Shown: positions 24,850 to 33,464, counted from the stretch's first letter. The stretch: DNA of 64,000 nucleotides from JALZVT01 sp964519335 (GCA_964519335.1 CAZFIA010000005.1:14108-78107), one strand, 5' to 3'. Numbers and translations are program-made. Notes: generated by a model from the sequence alone, not told the origin.

Positions 24850-25395
24850 TCATAAGTCTTTGCAGTGTTTGTTATAACTCTTTTGCTGCGACTTAACTCG
24901 CGTGGAGACTTCATTGTCCGATAAGTAGCGGCGCTCACCGTCAGGGGTTTTTTCATAAAAAACTCCACCGGACGAGAGTTCCTCAATCTCTGCAGCTACA
25001 ACTTTGCACCTCTCTCGCTGCTTTAACGATAGTTCAGGTGCTCTAGCCTTAGCCATCGCCTCCAAACGACGAGTCTCTTCAAATCGCCGCAAAATCGCTT
25101 CTGTAGCCGCATGCTGACGTTGTGCCGCTCCGACATCAGGCGCCTGCGGATTACTATTACGCCATCGCCGTCTATTCTCACTTTCTAACTCTTCAAAGCG
25201 CGAACGCGTTTCTGGATCAAGCGTTTCAAGCAGTGCTTCCGAGAACATGGGCTCGTATGACTCTGCATTCAAGTTGTTTGCGCAAAGTAATAAGAACATC
25301 GCAACACTCAGGCGAGCCATATGCGCAAGCATTGATTGACCTACGCGTCGACGCGCTAAAACAGAAGACCGCGTTGGTTGACTAGCCTGCATCAC
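24850..25395 (-). CDS. Exported helical protein of unknown function
   Basis: 181 residues from 25395. A hydrophobic core MARLSVAMFLLLCANNLNA at about residues 26-44 indicates a signal peptide with cleavage before ESYEP; the ATG at 25320 (residue 26) is a likelier start than 25395. The mature part is charged and helical (RSRFEELESENRRRW; ILRRFEETRRLEAMAKA) with two Cys (RCKVVAAE, KHCKDL). It pairs with the downstream DUF4124-like gene. Function unknown; a periplasmic partner role is inference from adjacency. Confidence 0.65.
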   Translation of the reverse strand: MMQASQPTRSSVLARRRVGQSMLAHMARLSVAMFLLLCANNLNAESYEPMFSEALLETLDPETRSRFEELESENRRRWRNSNPQAPDVGAAQRQHAATEAILRRFEETRRLEAMAKARAPELSLKQRERCKVVAAEIEELSSGGVFYEKTPDGERRYLSDNEVSTRVKSQQKSYNKHCKDL

Positions 25396-25509
25396 TCAAT
25401 CCGATAGTTCCCTGCCGATATATTAATGACTGAGAATCAGGAAAACGTGACCCAACTCCCCTTGCTCAACAATCCCAAATAGTTTGCGCGAAACCAGCAA
25501 CCTAACTAA

Positions 25510-26367
25510 CTAGTAATCCAGTCGAAAACTAGCGCCATCGCGAACCAACCGACCCGCTGTAGGTGTCGCAAAGTGCGTACCTAAAACCAGAACCGGTTTG
25601 TCAGCGTAGCGCTTCATAAAATCGTTGCGGGTCCGAGCAGAGAGCTCTGGGTCAACATCCGCAGTGCTCGACCAGTCTGCATGTGCTATTTGGCAGGGGT
25701 GATGAATCATGTCGCCAGTTATTATCGCCTCTTCCCCGCGAGAGCGAATATGGATACTTACGTGGCCGGGCGTGTGTCCGGGTGTGCTCTCAAGCTGCAC
25801 CTCGGGACACACCTGATGATCTGAGTCGACAAAATCTGCGAGACCCGCGTCAATAACAGGTTGCACAGAGTCTTCGATTACGGGCCCATATTCTTGAGGC
25901 TCGACGCACCAATGCGACCACTCTGTTGAGCTGTAAAGGTAGCGTGCTGATGTGAACGTCGGAACAAAATTCCCATTTACCAATCGCGTATTCCAACCCA
26001 CATGATCGACGTGCATATGTGTGCACAATACCGTGTCGAAGCACTCTGGAGGAAAACCATCAGCAATCAGCCGCTCCAAAAAATCGGACTGCATGTGATT
26101 CCATTTAGGATAGCTACGCACCTTGTCGTTACCGATACACGTATCGACAAGCAAAGTTCGGTCAGGTGTCTCGACGACAAAGCTGTGCATGCTCAGCACT
26201 AGCCGCTTACGCTCATCCAAAAAGGGGTCGAGCCAATCATGAGCCGAGAGAGCTTCCGGGGTCGCCTGTGGCAGCAGGTGTGGTCCCAGTGAGGCAGTGG
26301 TTAGTTCGACATAGCGTCGTATTCGTACATCACCAATCTGCCACGAGAGTACATCTAGATCAGGCAT
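25510..26367 (-). CDS. MBL-fold metallohydrolase (lactonase-like)
   Basis: A 285-residue metallo-beta-lactamase-fold hydrolase. Zinc ligands are in CTHMHVDHVGW, the His of ESTPGHTPGHVSIH, the Asp of EAIITGDMIHHP, and a C-terminal His in VLGTHFATP. Relatives act on lactones, thioesters or phosphoesters; the substrate is undetermined. I chose the ATG at 26367 (MPDLDVLSWQ), which overlaps the preceding SDR gene by 8 nt; the frame is open to 26391. The coupling to an SDR suggests a shared catabolic route, by inference. Confidence 0.85.
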   Translation of the reverse strand: MPDLDVLSWQIGDVRIRRYVELTTASLGPHLLPQATPEALSAHDWLDPFLDERKRLVLSMHSFVVETPDRTLLVDTCIGNDKVRSYPKWNHMQSDFLERLIADGFPPECFDTVLCTHMHVDHVGWNTRLVNGNFVPTFTSARYLYSSTEWSHWCVEPQEYGPVIEDSVQPVIDAGLADFVDSDHQVCPEVQLESTPGHTPGHVSIHIRSRGEEAIITGDMIHHPCQIAHADWSSTADVDPELSARTRNDFMKRYADKPVLVLGTHFATPTAGRLVRDGASFRLDY

Positions 26368-27136
26368 TGCGAATGGTAAGACCGCCGTCAACCGGCAAGG
26401 CTACTCCAGTGATGAACGATGATGCCGGCAACACCAACGAGAGAGTGCCGTGCGCAACTTCTTCTGGATCTGCGTAACGTCGCAGCGCCACTCGCCGCTT
26501 CGCAAATATGGTTTTGTGATCGTCTCTTATTTCCGCCGTCATTCCCGTGTTAATCGGGCCGGGACAAATGCAGTTAACGGTAATGTTATCTCGCCCGAGT
26601 TCCACAGCGAGTGACCGGGTTAGGCCAATGACACCAGTTTTTGCCGCGGTGTAAGGGCTACCGCCAGCGGTAGCGCCCAGGCCTTCGGTGGACGCGATGT
26701 TAACAATGCGCGGGTGACTGGCTTTCCGAAGATGCGGCAAGGCAGCGCGAATGGTCCGCGTGTGAGCGGTAAGTAGCACACTGAGGGATAACGCCCACCG
26801 GTCTTCAAAATCATCAGAATCTATAGGCGCAGGAAGCGATATGCCGGCGTTGTTTACCAGAATATCAATCCCGCCAAAATCAGCCGCGATCTGGGCGATC
26901 GTGCTCTGGATCGCAGCGCCATCAGCAAGATCAAGCGGGTAGGCTCGGGCATCGGTCCCAGCAGCGGCGATGAGTGCTTGCTCCTCAGCCAGCGGCTGTT
27001 CATTAATATCAATAAGAGCAACCCGAGCACCTGCGTCTGCAAACACTCGAGCAGTGGCCTGACCCATGCCACTTGCAGCTCCGGTAATGATGGCAACCTT
27101 GCCCTCAATCGATCGACTGAATTTCGATAGCGCCAT
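26360..27136 (-). CDS. SDR family NAD(P)-dependent oxidoreductase
   Basis: A 258-residue classical short-chain dehydrogenase: cofactor loop TGAASGMGQATARVF, Asp after the second strand (ALIDINEQ), NNAGISLP, the catalytic Ser in NIASTEGLG and the YTAAK pair, then the ending GVALPVDGGLTI. Asp at the end of strand 2 suggests NAD(H) preference. The start is the ATG at 27136 (MALSKFSRSI) because AGGGGAGAG lies 6 nt upstream; the frame opens at 27175. It precedes and overlaps the metallohydrolase gene. Substrate unknown. Confidence 0.88.
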   Translation of the reverse strand: MALSKFSRSIEGKVAIITGAASGMGQATARVFADAGARVALIDINEQPLAEEQALIAAAGTDARAYPLDLADGAAIQSTIAQIAADFGGIDILVNNAGISLPAPIDSDDFEDRWALSLSVLLTAHTRTIRAALPHLRKASHPRIVNIASTEGLGATAGGSPYTAAKTGVIGLTRSLAVELGRDNITVNCICPGPINTGMTAEIRDDHKTIFAKRRVALRRYADPEEVAHGTLSLVLPASSFITGVALPVDGGLTIRNA

Positions 27137-27217
27137 ATGTCTCTCCCCTATTTGTAGACCACGGACGAACCGCAAAAGGTACCCGTCTAGAGCGCTCGAG
27201 ACAAAGGGAGAAAGAGA

Positions 27218-27293
27218 TGGTGGGACGTCTGGGGTTCGAACCCAGGACCAACGGGTTAAAAGCCCGGTGCTCTACCAACTGAGCTAACGTCCC
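27218..27293 (-). tRNA. tRNA-Lys (anticodon UUU)
   Basis: A full cloverleaf reads on the minus strand from 27293: acceptor GGGACGT pairs with ACGTCCC, D-arm AGCTCAGTTGGTAGAGC, anticodon arm with loop CTTTTAA (anticodon TTT), variable GTTGGTC and T-arm with GGTTCGAACC. The CCA end is encoded in the genome. Placement just downstream of queC matches the order I recall in Pseudomonas, where a tRNA-Lys at this site is used by integrative islands; no integrase is seen here. Confidence 0.95.
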
Positions 27294-27449
27294 TATGCAA
27301 CTGCGGGTTATCTGCCGAATGGCCCCGCGCAGCGAGCGGCACAGTTTAGCGGCGGGAAAGCTAAACGCAACCGCAAAAGCGGGTATCTGAACACTGTTAA
27401 ATCTGACCCAAGTCAGCCTTTACAACGATGCATGACTGCCCGGAAATCA

Positions 27450-27476
27450 TGGCTGTCCAATAAATCATGGCTGTCC
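27450..27476 (-). repeat. Two tandem TGGCTGTCC repeats
   Basis: TGGCTGTCC at 27450-27458 and 27468-27476, each inside AAATCATGGCTGTCCAA, giving an 18-bp tandem period, between queC and the tRNA-Lys. This is the last clear cluster of the family in the window; none follows in the spacers of 28-64 kb. Confidence 0.7.
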
Positions 27477-27481
27477 AAGAT

Positions 27482-28171
27482 TCACGCGTACGGCGTCGGG
27501 TCAGGCACGCCGGCCTGCTCAAAGCCGGCGGCGCGCAGGCGGCAACTGTCACAGCGGCCGCATGCACGACCGTCGGGGGTGGGTTGGTAGCACGACAGGG
27601 TCAAGCTGTAGTCGACATCATGTTGAACCCCAAGTTGTATGATCTGCGCCTTGGTTAGATTAAGCAGCGGCGCACGAATGTTCAGCTTCTGACCTTCGAC
27701 CGCTGCCTTGGTAGAAAGGTTGGCCATGGCCTCGAAGGCCGCGATGAATTCTCCGCGACAGTCCGGGTAACCCGAGTAGTCGACTGCGTTGACGCCAATG
27801 AAGATGTCACTCGCACCCAGTACTTCAGCCCAGGCGAGCGCCAGCGACAGAAAAACAGTGTTGCGAGCCGGGACGTAGGTGACCGGGATACCCTCAGTGG
27901 GCTCTTCGGGCACGTCGATCGACAGGTCCGTCAGCGCCGAACCACCAAACTGCGAGAGATCGAGCGTCACCGTACGGTGCTCGATTGCACCGGCGGCGGC
28001 AGCCACCCGGAGTGCAGCAGCAAGCTCAGCTTCCTGTCGCTGACCATAGTCAAACGACAACGCGTAGGTTGCATAACCTTCCGCGATCGCAGTGCTAAGC
28101 ACGGTAGAGGAATCGAGCCCGCCAGATAACAACACTACCGCACGAGGGCGGTCTGGATGCGTGTCAGTCAC
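27482..28171 (-). CDS. queC: 7-cyano-7-deazaguanine synthase
   Basis: A 229-residue N-type ATP pyrophosphatase that makes preQ0 from 7-carboxy-7-deazaguanine in queuosine tRNA modification. Evidence is the PP-loop VLLSGGLDSSTVL near the start, the NTVFLSLALAWAE helix, and four C-terminal Cys for zinc in LTLSCYQ with ACGRCDSCRLRA. The start is a GTG at 28171 overlapping the queE stop (GTGA). Together with queE it supplies two consecutive steps; queD is not in the window. Confidence 0.93.
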   Translation of the reverse strand: MTDTHPDRPRAVVLLSGGLDSSTVLSTAIAEGYATYALSFDYGQRQEAELAAALRVAAAAGAIEHRTVTLDLSQFGGSALTDLSIDVPEEPTEGIPVTYVPARNTVFLSLALAWAEVLGASDIFIGVNAVDYSGYPDCRGEFIAAFEAMANLSTKAAVEGQKLNIRAPLLNLTKAQIIQLGVQHDVDYSLTLSCYQPTPDGRACGRCDSCRLRAAGFEQAGVPDPTPYA

Positions 28172-28815
28172 CGCCCCGCCTCATCATTCCACAACAGTTT
28201 GTGCAGCTGGATTTGAAAGCGAACGGGCAATCTATCCTGCACTATCCAATCCGCGAGCAATCGTGGTTCAAGCTCTGGGGCGCTGGGTGAGAGGAGAACC
28301 GCGGCCTGGCCCTGAAACAATTCATATTGCTCGCATTTCAATCGGGTCCACTCGTAGTCACTACGATCGCAAATCACAAACTTGATCTCATCGTGCTCGC
28401 CAAGGCTTGCAAGGTTAGCGTAGAGGTTTCGGCCTACCTCACCCGATCCTGGCGTCTTCAAATCAACCACCCGAGCTACTCTTGGATCAACTGTTGTGAC
28501 ATCAAGCGCGCCACTGGTCTCAAGCGAGACCTGCAAGCCTTCGTCACAGAGTTTTTGCATGAGCTCAAAAACACCGGCCTGAGCAAGGGGCTCTCCACCA
28601 GTGACGGTGACATGCGCAACACCATACTCAAGCACCTGGGCGACAAGCCCATCAATTTCATGAAGTTCCCCGCCGGAAAACGCGTACGCCGTATCGCAAT
28701 ATTGGCAGCGCAGCGGACAGCCTGTGAGGCGCACGAACACCGTAGGCAAACCACCACGCGACGTCTCTCCTTGCAGAGAGACAAACACTTCGGTAATTCG
28801 CAGGGTGCCGGCCAC
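28168..28815 (-). CDS. queE: 7-carboxy-7-deazaguanine synthase (radical SAM)
   Basis: A radical-SAM ring-contraction enzyme of the queuosine pathway. The 4Fe-4S motif is GCPLRCQYCDTAY (CxxxCxxC), preceded by SLQGETSRGGLP and followed by VTVTGGEPLAQ for SAM binding. The open frame extends to 28902, but I start at the GTG at 28815 (MAGTLRITEVFVSLQGE), 13 nt after the cpoB stop, because residues before it lie inside cpoB and do not belong to the fold. That gives 215 residues, normal for QueE. It is coupled to queC by a 4-nt overlap. Confidence 0.92.
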   Translation of the reverse strand: MAGTLRITEVFVSLQGETSRGGLPTVFVRLTGCPLRCQYCDTAYAFSGGELHEIDGLVAQVLEYGVAHVTVTGGEPLAQAGVFELMQKLCDEGLQVSLETSGALDVTTVDPRVARVVDLKTPGSGEVGRNLYANLASLGEHDEIKFVICDRSDYEWTRLKCEQYELFQGQAAVLLSPSAPELEPRLLADWIVQDRLPVRFQIQLHKLLWNDEAGR

Positions 28816-28828
28816 CGGAGTTAAGCGG

Positions 28829-30010
28829 CTAGCGGAGTTCAGCAGCGTAAGTGCGAGCCAGTCCCGCAGCAGGCGTATCGGGATAACGCACCACAACATC
28901 ATCGAGATAGGATAGCGCTTCGGTGGTGCCGCCGAGCCGATGATTCACCACGCCCAGCTTATAGAGCGACAGCGGGACTTTCTGATGCGCCGGAAACTGG
29001 GCAACAACCAAATTGAATGAGCCCCGCGCATCTTCCAGACGATCAGACATCAGATACAGCTCCCCAAGCCAGTAGCGTGATTCGGGAGCATAGCTGCCGT
29101 CGGGGAACTCATTGATCACGCCCAAATAAGCCGCTATCGATTGCTCAAATTGCTGGTCTTTCATCAGCTCGAACGCACGAGCGTAAGCCTCTTGTTCTGT
29201 GGATACTCCCACAGGTTCAGGACTGAGGATCGGCTCCGGTTCTGCGACAGACGCCGAAGCCGGCGCAACCACGGTTGGCGATCGGTCGGTTTCATTCGCT
29301 AAGGCCGTCTCTTCTGGCACAACCGGAGCCACTGCAAGCGAGTCATCCAACTCTCCCGTCTGCACTATCGGCACTTGCGGCCTTGGTGGAGGCACAGCCG
29401 GAAGCAACACGGTGGGTTGCTGGCCCTGGGCTTCTTTCAACGGGGCAGGATCAGGGACAGGAGAAGGGACAGAGGACGAGGTCTGCAAGGCCGGTTCTTG
29501 CCCAGCCAAACTCTCACCCGGGCTCGCCGATGCCGGATCTTGCCCGGCAAGCCGACGATCAATATCAAGGTACTGAGACCGCTGCAGATTCTGCAGACGC
29601 TTTATCTCATACGCCTGCTCTTCTACAACCCCGCGCAACTCCAACAACTCAGCTTGCAGCTGCTGCAACTCGAAAAACAACTGCGCGTTCTGACCCGGTT
29701 GCAGTTGCTGTGGTTGCACACTGCTACCAGTGGCAAGCGAGCCGTCTTGTATCGGCTCGCTTTCGTAACCCGGATATCCACTGGAACCAGATTGGGGCGT
29801 AAGCCCTTCGGGCAGCACCGGTTGTGGCGTACTGATCCCGTTTATTAACTCGCCTATCGCCGCGGACCCTTCCGCAGCAACCGAGCTGCCCGGAGCCTGA
29901 GCACCACTGGTACTCATATCTTCAACCGGCACCGCGGCCTGCGCCCGTGGTGCCGGTAGGAAAGTTATGAAGGAGACAGCGATAACGGGCATTAACGCAA
30001 ACCGGGTCAT
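28829..30010 (-). CDS. cpoB: Tol-Pal accessory protein CpoB (YbgF)
   Basis: A periplasmic coordinator of peptidoglycan synthesis and outer-membrane constriction. From the ATG at 30010 (MTRFALMPVIAVSFITF): signal peptide to PRAQA, a coiled coil rich in Gln/Leu (FFELQQLQAELLELRGVV, trimerisation), then an unusually long Pro/Ala/Val/Glu linker of about 130 residues, then three TPRs at the C-terminus (AFELMKDQQFEQSIAAY; YAPESRYWLGELYLMSDRL). The linker makes it 393 residues, larger than the roughly 260 of E. coli CpoB. The frame opens further upstream at 30145, inside pal, which I discount. Confidence 0.9.
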   Translation of the reverse strand: MTRFALMPVIAVSFITFLPAPRAQAAVPVEDMSTSGAQAPGSSVAAEGSAAIGELINGISTPQPVLPEGLTPQSGSSGYPGYESEPIQDGSLATGSSVQPQQLQPGQNAQLFFELQQLQAELLELRGVVEEQAYEIKRLQNLQRSQYLDIDRRLAGQDPASASPGESLAGQEPALQTSSSVPSPVPDPAPLKEAQGQQPTVLLPAVPPPRPQVPIVQTGELDDSLAVAPVVPEETALANETDRSPTVVAPASASVAEPEPILSPEPVGVSTEQEAYARAFELMKDQQFEQSIAAYLGVINEFPDGSYAPESRYWLGELYLMSDRLEDARGSFNLVVAQFPAHQKVPLSLYKLGVVNHRLGGTTEALSYLDDVVVRYPDTPAAGLARTYAAELR

Positions 30011-30062
30011 CCTAAACCCAGCGGTAACTGTTGTAGAACGAGCCAAACGCAACACGTTAGAC

Positions 30063-30599
30063 CTAGCGGTAAGCCACAATCGCGCGTCGATTACGCGACC
30101 ATGATGATTCATTGTGGCCCGGATCTTCAGGCCGTTCCTCGCCATAGCTCACCGTCTGTATTTGCGAAGGTGTAGCCCCGGCAGACAGTAAAAAGCGACG
30201 CACGGTATCTGAGCGACGCTCACCCAGCGCCAGGTTGTATTCGCGTGTGCCGCGCTCATCGCAGTGGCCCTGGATCAATATGGACCGGGACGGATTTTCC
30301 GCAAGCACCCTGGCGTGCATCTCAAGAATGGCCAGATCGTTCTGCGACAGATTTGACTGGTCGTAAGCGAAATAAAATGTGCGCGCAAGCAGCTGGTTGG
30401 TACCCGGAATATATGGGTTTCCGCTGCTATCGAAGGTGCCAAATGATTGCTGCGGAGCCGGTGCAGGCGGGGGCTCATCGCCTGTTACCTTATCGTCATT
30501 ACCGGGTGGCAACGCTAACGGAGGACTGCTGTTACAACCCGCGAGCAAAAGTCCTACGAGGGTGAAGGTCGCGGTAGCACGAAGCCAGTTTGTATTCAT
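30063..30599 (-). CDS. pal: Peptidoglycan-associated lipoprotein Pal
   Basis: 178 residues from the ATG at 30599 (MNTNWLRATATF), chosen for its CAGGAG Shine-Dalgarno 9 nt upstream. The lipobox LLLAGC gives a lipidated Cys. An unstructured Pro-rich spacer precedes the OmpA-C domain: FYFAYDQSNLSQNDL, IQGHCDERGTREYNLALGE and RRSDTVRRFLLSAG, which bind meso-diaminopimelate of peptidoglycan. Pal ties the outer membrane to the wall and binds TolB. The Cys in GHCDERGT is a common variant. It is separated from tolB by 205 bp, wide for this operon, so pal may have its own promoter. Confidence 0.95.
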   Translation of the reverse strand: MNTNWLRATATFTLVGLLLAGCNSSPPLALPPGNDDKVTGDEPPPAPAPQQSFGTFDSSGNPYIPGTNQLLARTFYFAYDQSNLSQNDLAILEMHARVLAENPSRSILIQGHCDERGTREYNLALGERRSDTVRRFLLSAGATPSQIQTVSYGEERPEDPGHNESSWSRNRRAIVAYR

Positions 30600-30618
30600 T
30601 CTGAATGTCTCCTGAGAC

Positions 30619-30647
30619 GTTTTATCAGCACTGTTTTGTAAGCTCAA
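30619..30647 (-). promoter_or_regulatory. Possible sigma70 promoter of pal
   Basis: On the minus strand TTGAGC (30647-30642) and TAAAAC (30624-30619) are separated by 17 nt, about 20 bp before the ATG of pal. Both are two bases from consensus. The tolB-pal gap of 205 bp makes a separate promoter plausible; the assignment is by eye only. Confidence 0.25.
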
Positions 30648-30804
30648 CGCGAGGCGGATTAACCAATATTGTTCGTACTCGCGCCGGAAAAATTGCGAAA
30701 AAAAGAAATGCCTGAGCGTCAGCCAACTGAGTATTGGCAGACTCTAAACAACACATCCTGTCACCAAAAGTGTCCTCAATTGTCCCAAGGAATTGTCCGA
30801 AGGC

Positions 30805-32187
30805 TCAATTGCTCAAAGGAGAGGTGGTGACAACCGATCGCAAATAGGGCGACCAGGCGGGTTCACGAACATCTCCATCTGAGGATGGTAAGCGGTACTT
30901 CACGCGACCATCGACAGACACAACGGCGAGTATACCTCGGCCATCGATTTGTGTGGCATATATCACCATCGCTCCGTTGGGTGCGACCGACGGAGATTCA
31001 TCCAGATCGGTTTGGGTGAGAATGCGGAAATCGTCACCCGCAAGGCTCTGCCAGGCAATGTGGAACACGCCTGACTGACGATGCACAAATACGAGATGCT
31101 TGCCGTCCGGCATATGCTGAACGCGTGCATTGTAGTCACCCTCATTGGTCAACCGCGCATCGAACTTGCCGCTGCGCGCATCAAGCTGGTAAATCTGCGG
31201 CTTGCCGCCCCGATCCGAGGTAAAGGCGATCATTTTGCCATCGGGCGAATAGCTGGGTTCTGTGTCTATCGCCCGATTTTGGGTCATGCGCCGAAGACCC
31301 CGGGTCTCAAGATTCATGATGTAGATCTCCGGGTTGCCGTCCTTTGACAGCACCATCGCGAGTTCTCTTCCATCCGGGGAATAGCGCGGCGCGCTGTTGA
31401 TACCGGGAAACTCTGCGATTTTCTCGCGGCTGTTTGCCACCAGATCGTGCAGATAGATCGCTGACCGACCCGTATCAAAAGAGACATAGGCGACCTCGCG
31501 GCCATTGGGCGCCCAGCTTGCCGAAAGGATCGGCTCATTAGACTCGTGCAGCGTCTGCACCCGCTCGCCGTCAGAGTCAGAGATCTCCAACTTGAAGGTG
31601 GCGCCTCCAGTGCCGAGCCGACTAGCAAGCACATACATTAAGCGCGTGGAGAACGCTCCAGGGATACCGGTGGCCTGCTCGAAAACAATGTCGGCCGCCT
31701 TGTGCGCCATATCGCGCCACTGACTGCTCGACCCCGCAATTGACTGTGCGGCCAACAATCTTTCGGCCACTACATCAAAGACGTACAAATTAAGCACCTG
31801 ACCACCCGCGGTACCAGGCACCACGTTGCCTATCACCAAAAACTCCTGGCCCTGAATTTTCCAGTCGCGAAACAGCACCTCCGAGGGTTGGGTAGGCAGC
31901 GACAACATGCTCGAGGCTTCGAGCACTTCAAACTGGCCGGAGCGCTGCAGATCAAATTCAACAATGCCCTCTATGGGGGCTTGAGCGCGCACCTGGGGGT
32001 CAATGCGAAACGGCACCACAGCCACTTTAGTCTGCTTGTCGTAACCGGCATCAATAATCACGGTATCGAGTGTTTCGGCGCCAAATAGCGCAGACGGTGC
32101 GGCCAATAACACAATCGTACAAAGCCCAATCCACAATCGCCGTGCTCGACGTTGCAGCTGCGTATTCAATTCAATCGGTCTAATCAA
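30805..32187 (-). CDS. tolB: Tol-Pal periplasmic beta-propeller protein TolB
   Basis: 460 residues with signal peptide (LWIGLCTIVLLAAPSALFGA), an N-terminal two-layer domain, and a six-bladed propeller whose repeats are obvious (ISASWAPNGREVAYVSF; APRYSPDGRELAMVL; EPSYSPDGKMIAFTSD; ESPSVAPNGAMVIYA). It shuttles between TolA and Pal. The start is a TTG at 32187 overlapping the tolA stop as TTGA. Length is a little above the E. coli protein (430). Confidence 0.95.
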   Translation of the reverse strand: MIRPIELNTQLQRRARRLWIGLCTIVLLAAPSALFGAETLDTVIIDAGYDKQTKVAVVPFRIDPQVRAQAPIEGIVEFDLQRSGQFEVLEASSMLSLPTQPSEVLFRDWKIQGQEFLVIGNVVPGTAGGQVLNLYVFDVVAERLLAAQSIAGSSSQWRDMAHKAADIVFEQATGIPGAFSTRLMYVLASRLGTGGATFKLEISDSDGERVQTLHESNEPILSASWAPNGREVAYVSFDTGRSAIYLHDLVANSREKIAEFPGINSAPRYSPDGRELAMVLSKDGNPEIYIMNLETRGLRRMTQNRAIDTEPSYSPDGKMIAFTSDRGGKPQIYQLDARSGKFDARLTNEGDYNARVQHMPDGKHLVFVHRQSGVFHIAWQSLAGDDFRILTQTDLDESPSVAPNGAMVIYATQIDGRGILAVVSVDGRVKYRLPSSDGDVREPAWSPYLRSVVTTSPLSN

Positions 32188-33011
32188 CGGAGTAAATCCT
32201 CGGGATTAAATAACAGGTTAAAACGCCGAAAGCGGCGTTCAAAAATAGCTGAATCATCAGGCACATCAAAACGTCTGGAGCGCCTGATGGCTGACTCAGC
32301 CGAACGGTCAAAGGCTGCATCTCCACTAGAGGTGACAAGCGACACCGCCGAGACAGAACCGTCAGGGACCAGCTCTACTCGCAGCGTAACCTTCATGCCA
32401 TTGCGTGCGGAAGCAGGCCGTGACCAATTAGCAACAATTTTACTGCGAATACCCTGAAAAAAGGTCTGCGCAAGGGCTGCTTCTGCACCCTCAGCCTCTT
32501 CTGCTGCGGTTTTTTCTTTACTAGCTACTGAGCTGGTAGACAAGGCTTCTAGCCGAGCCTGCCGCTCTGCCTTGGCACGCTCCGCTGCCTCCTCGATGCG
32601 GGCAGCACGATCGCGTTCGGCCTGGGCACGCACGCGTTCGACTTCTTCACGCGCCAGTTTTTCTTCCTCATCACGCTTCTGCTCTTCCGCACGTTTTTTG
32701 TCGCGTTCAATCGCAAGCTGTTTGCGCTTGGTTTCTTCACGTTGCCGACGCTGATCTTCAAGCAACCGGGGATCTACCTTGTCGGGAGCTGCAATCGGCT
32801 CCGGTTGCGAACTTGGCGGTGGAGCCTGCGCGCGCGCTTTGGACTGGGTGGGTTCGAGCACTAACAAAGAGGCATTAATCACCTTCGGCTTTATAATTCT
32901 CTCTTCACTAGCTTGCGTGCTCACGCCTTGCCAGAGAAACAACACAAGCGCTGCATGAATCGCAAAGGCAAGTAGTACGGGAAGCGAGTAGTGGCGTAGG
33001 GCGTAAAGCAT
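32184..33011 (-). CDS. tolA: Tol-Pal envelope protein TolA
   Basis: 275 residues: one N-terminal transmembrane helix (VLLAFAIHAALVLFLWQG), a long charged helical domain II rich in Glu/Arg/Lys (for example RQREETKRKQLAIERDKKR), and a compact C-terminal domain III (NWSRPASARNGMKVTLRVEL). It spans the periplasm and transmits proton-motive force from TolQR to TolB-Pal. It is shorter than the E. coli protein (421), mainly in the central helix, which is normal variation. Confidence 0.92.
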   Translation of the reverse strand: MLYALRHYSLPVLLAFAIHAALVLFLWQGVSTQASEERIIKPKVINASLLVLEPTQSKARAQAPPPSSQPEPIAAPDKVDPRLLEDQRRQREETKRKQLAIERDKKRAEEQKRDEEEKLAREEVERVRAQAERDRAARIEEAAERAKAERQARLEALSTSSVASKEKTAAEEAEGAEAALAQTFFQGIRSKIVANWSRPASARNGMKVTLRVELVPDGSVSAVSLVTSSGDAAFDRSAESAIRRSRRFDVPDDSAIFERRFRRFNLLFNPEDLLR

Positions 33012-33020
33012 CGACAGCGA

Positions 33021-33464
33021 TCAGCTACCGCTAGAAGGCGAGCTCGCAGGATCAGTAATAAGGCCAACGCTTTCCGCCCCAGCCCCCTGCAGCACAGTCA
33101 TGATCTTAACCACGCGACCATAATCAAGGCTGTGATCTGCACGAACGTACACCGGAATATCAGGTCGCGCGCTTATGACTTTGGTTGCCTGATCCGCCAA
33201 CGAAAATTCAGTAACACGGGTACCTTCGTCATCATCGTCAGACAAGCCAAGATTCACAAAGATCGCGCCGTCCGCCTGAATTGATACAACAAGAGGATCA
33301 TCCTGTTGTTCGGCGATGGGCTCTGACGGGGCATTAGGAAGGTCCACCAGCACGCCCTGCGTTAACAGGGGCGCTGTTGCCATAAAGATCACCAGCAGCA
33401 CCAGCATAACGTCGATGTAAGGCACCACGTTTATCTCAGCCATTGGCTTGCGCCTGCCCGCCAT
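33021..33464 (-). CDS. tolR: Tol-Pal stator/motor subunit TolR
   Basis: 147 residues of the ExbD/TolR family. The single transmembrane helix carries the essential Asp (INVVPYIDVMLVLLVIFM), and a periplasmic peptidoglycan-binding domain follows. With TolQ it forms the proton channel. The start overlaps the tolQ stop by one nt. The periplasmic part has an acidic insertion (LSDDDDEGTRV) not present in the E. coli protein as I recall it. Confidence 0.95.
   Translation of the reverse strand: MAGRRKPMAEINVVPYIDVMLVLLVIFMATAPLLTQGVLVDLPNAPSEPIAEQQDDPLVVSIQADGAIFVNLGLSDDDDEGTRVTEFSLADQATKVISARPDIPVYVRADHSLDYGRVVKIMTVLQGAGAESVGLITDPASSPSSGS

Noticed and set aside
27218..27293. Integrated island or prophage at tRNA-Lys
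   Set aside because: No integrase, phage genes or duplicated att sequence on either side; flanking genes are core.
30750..30800. TTGTCC motifs before pal as repeat copies
   Set aside because: Only the TGTCC half is present three times; too degraded to count.
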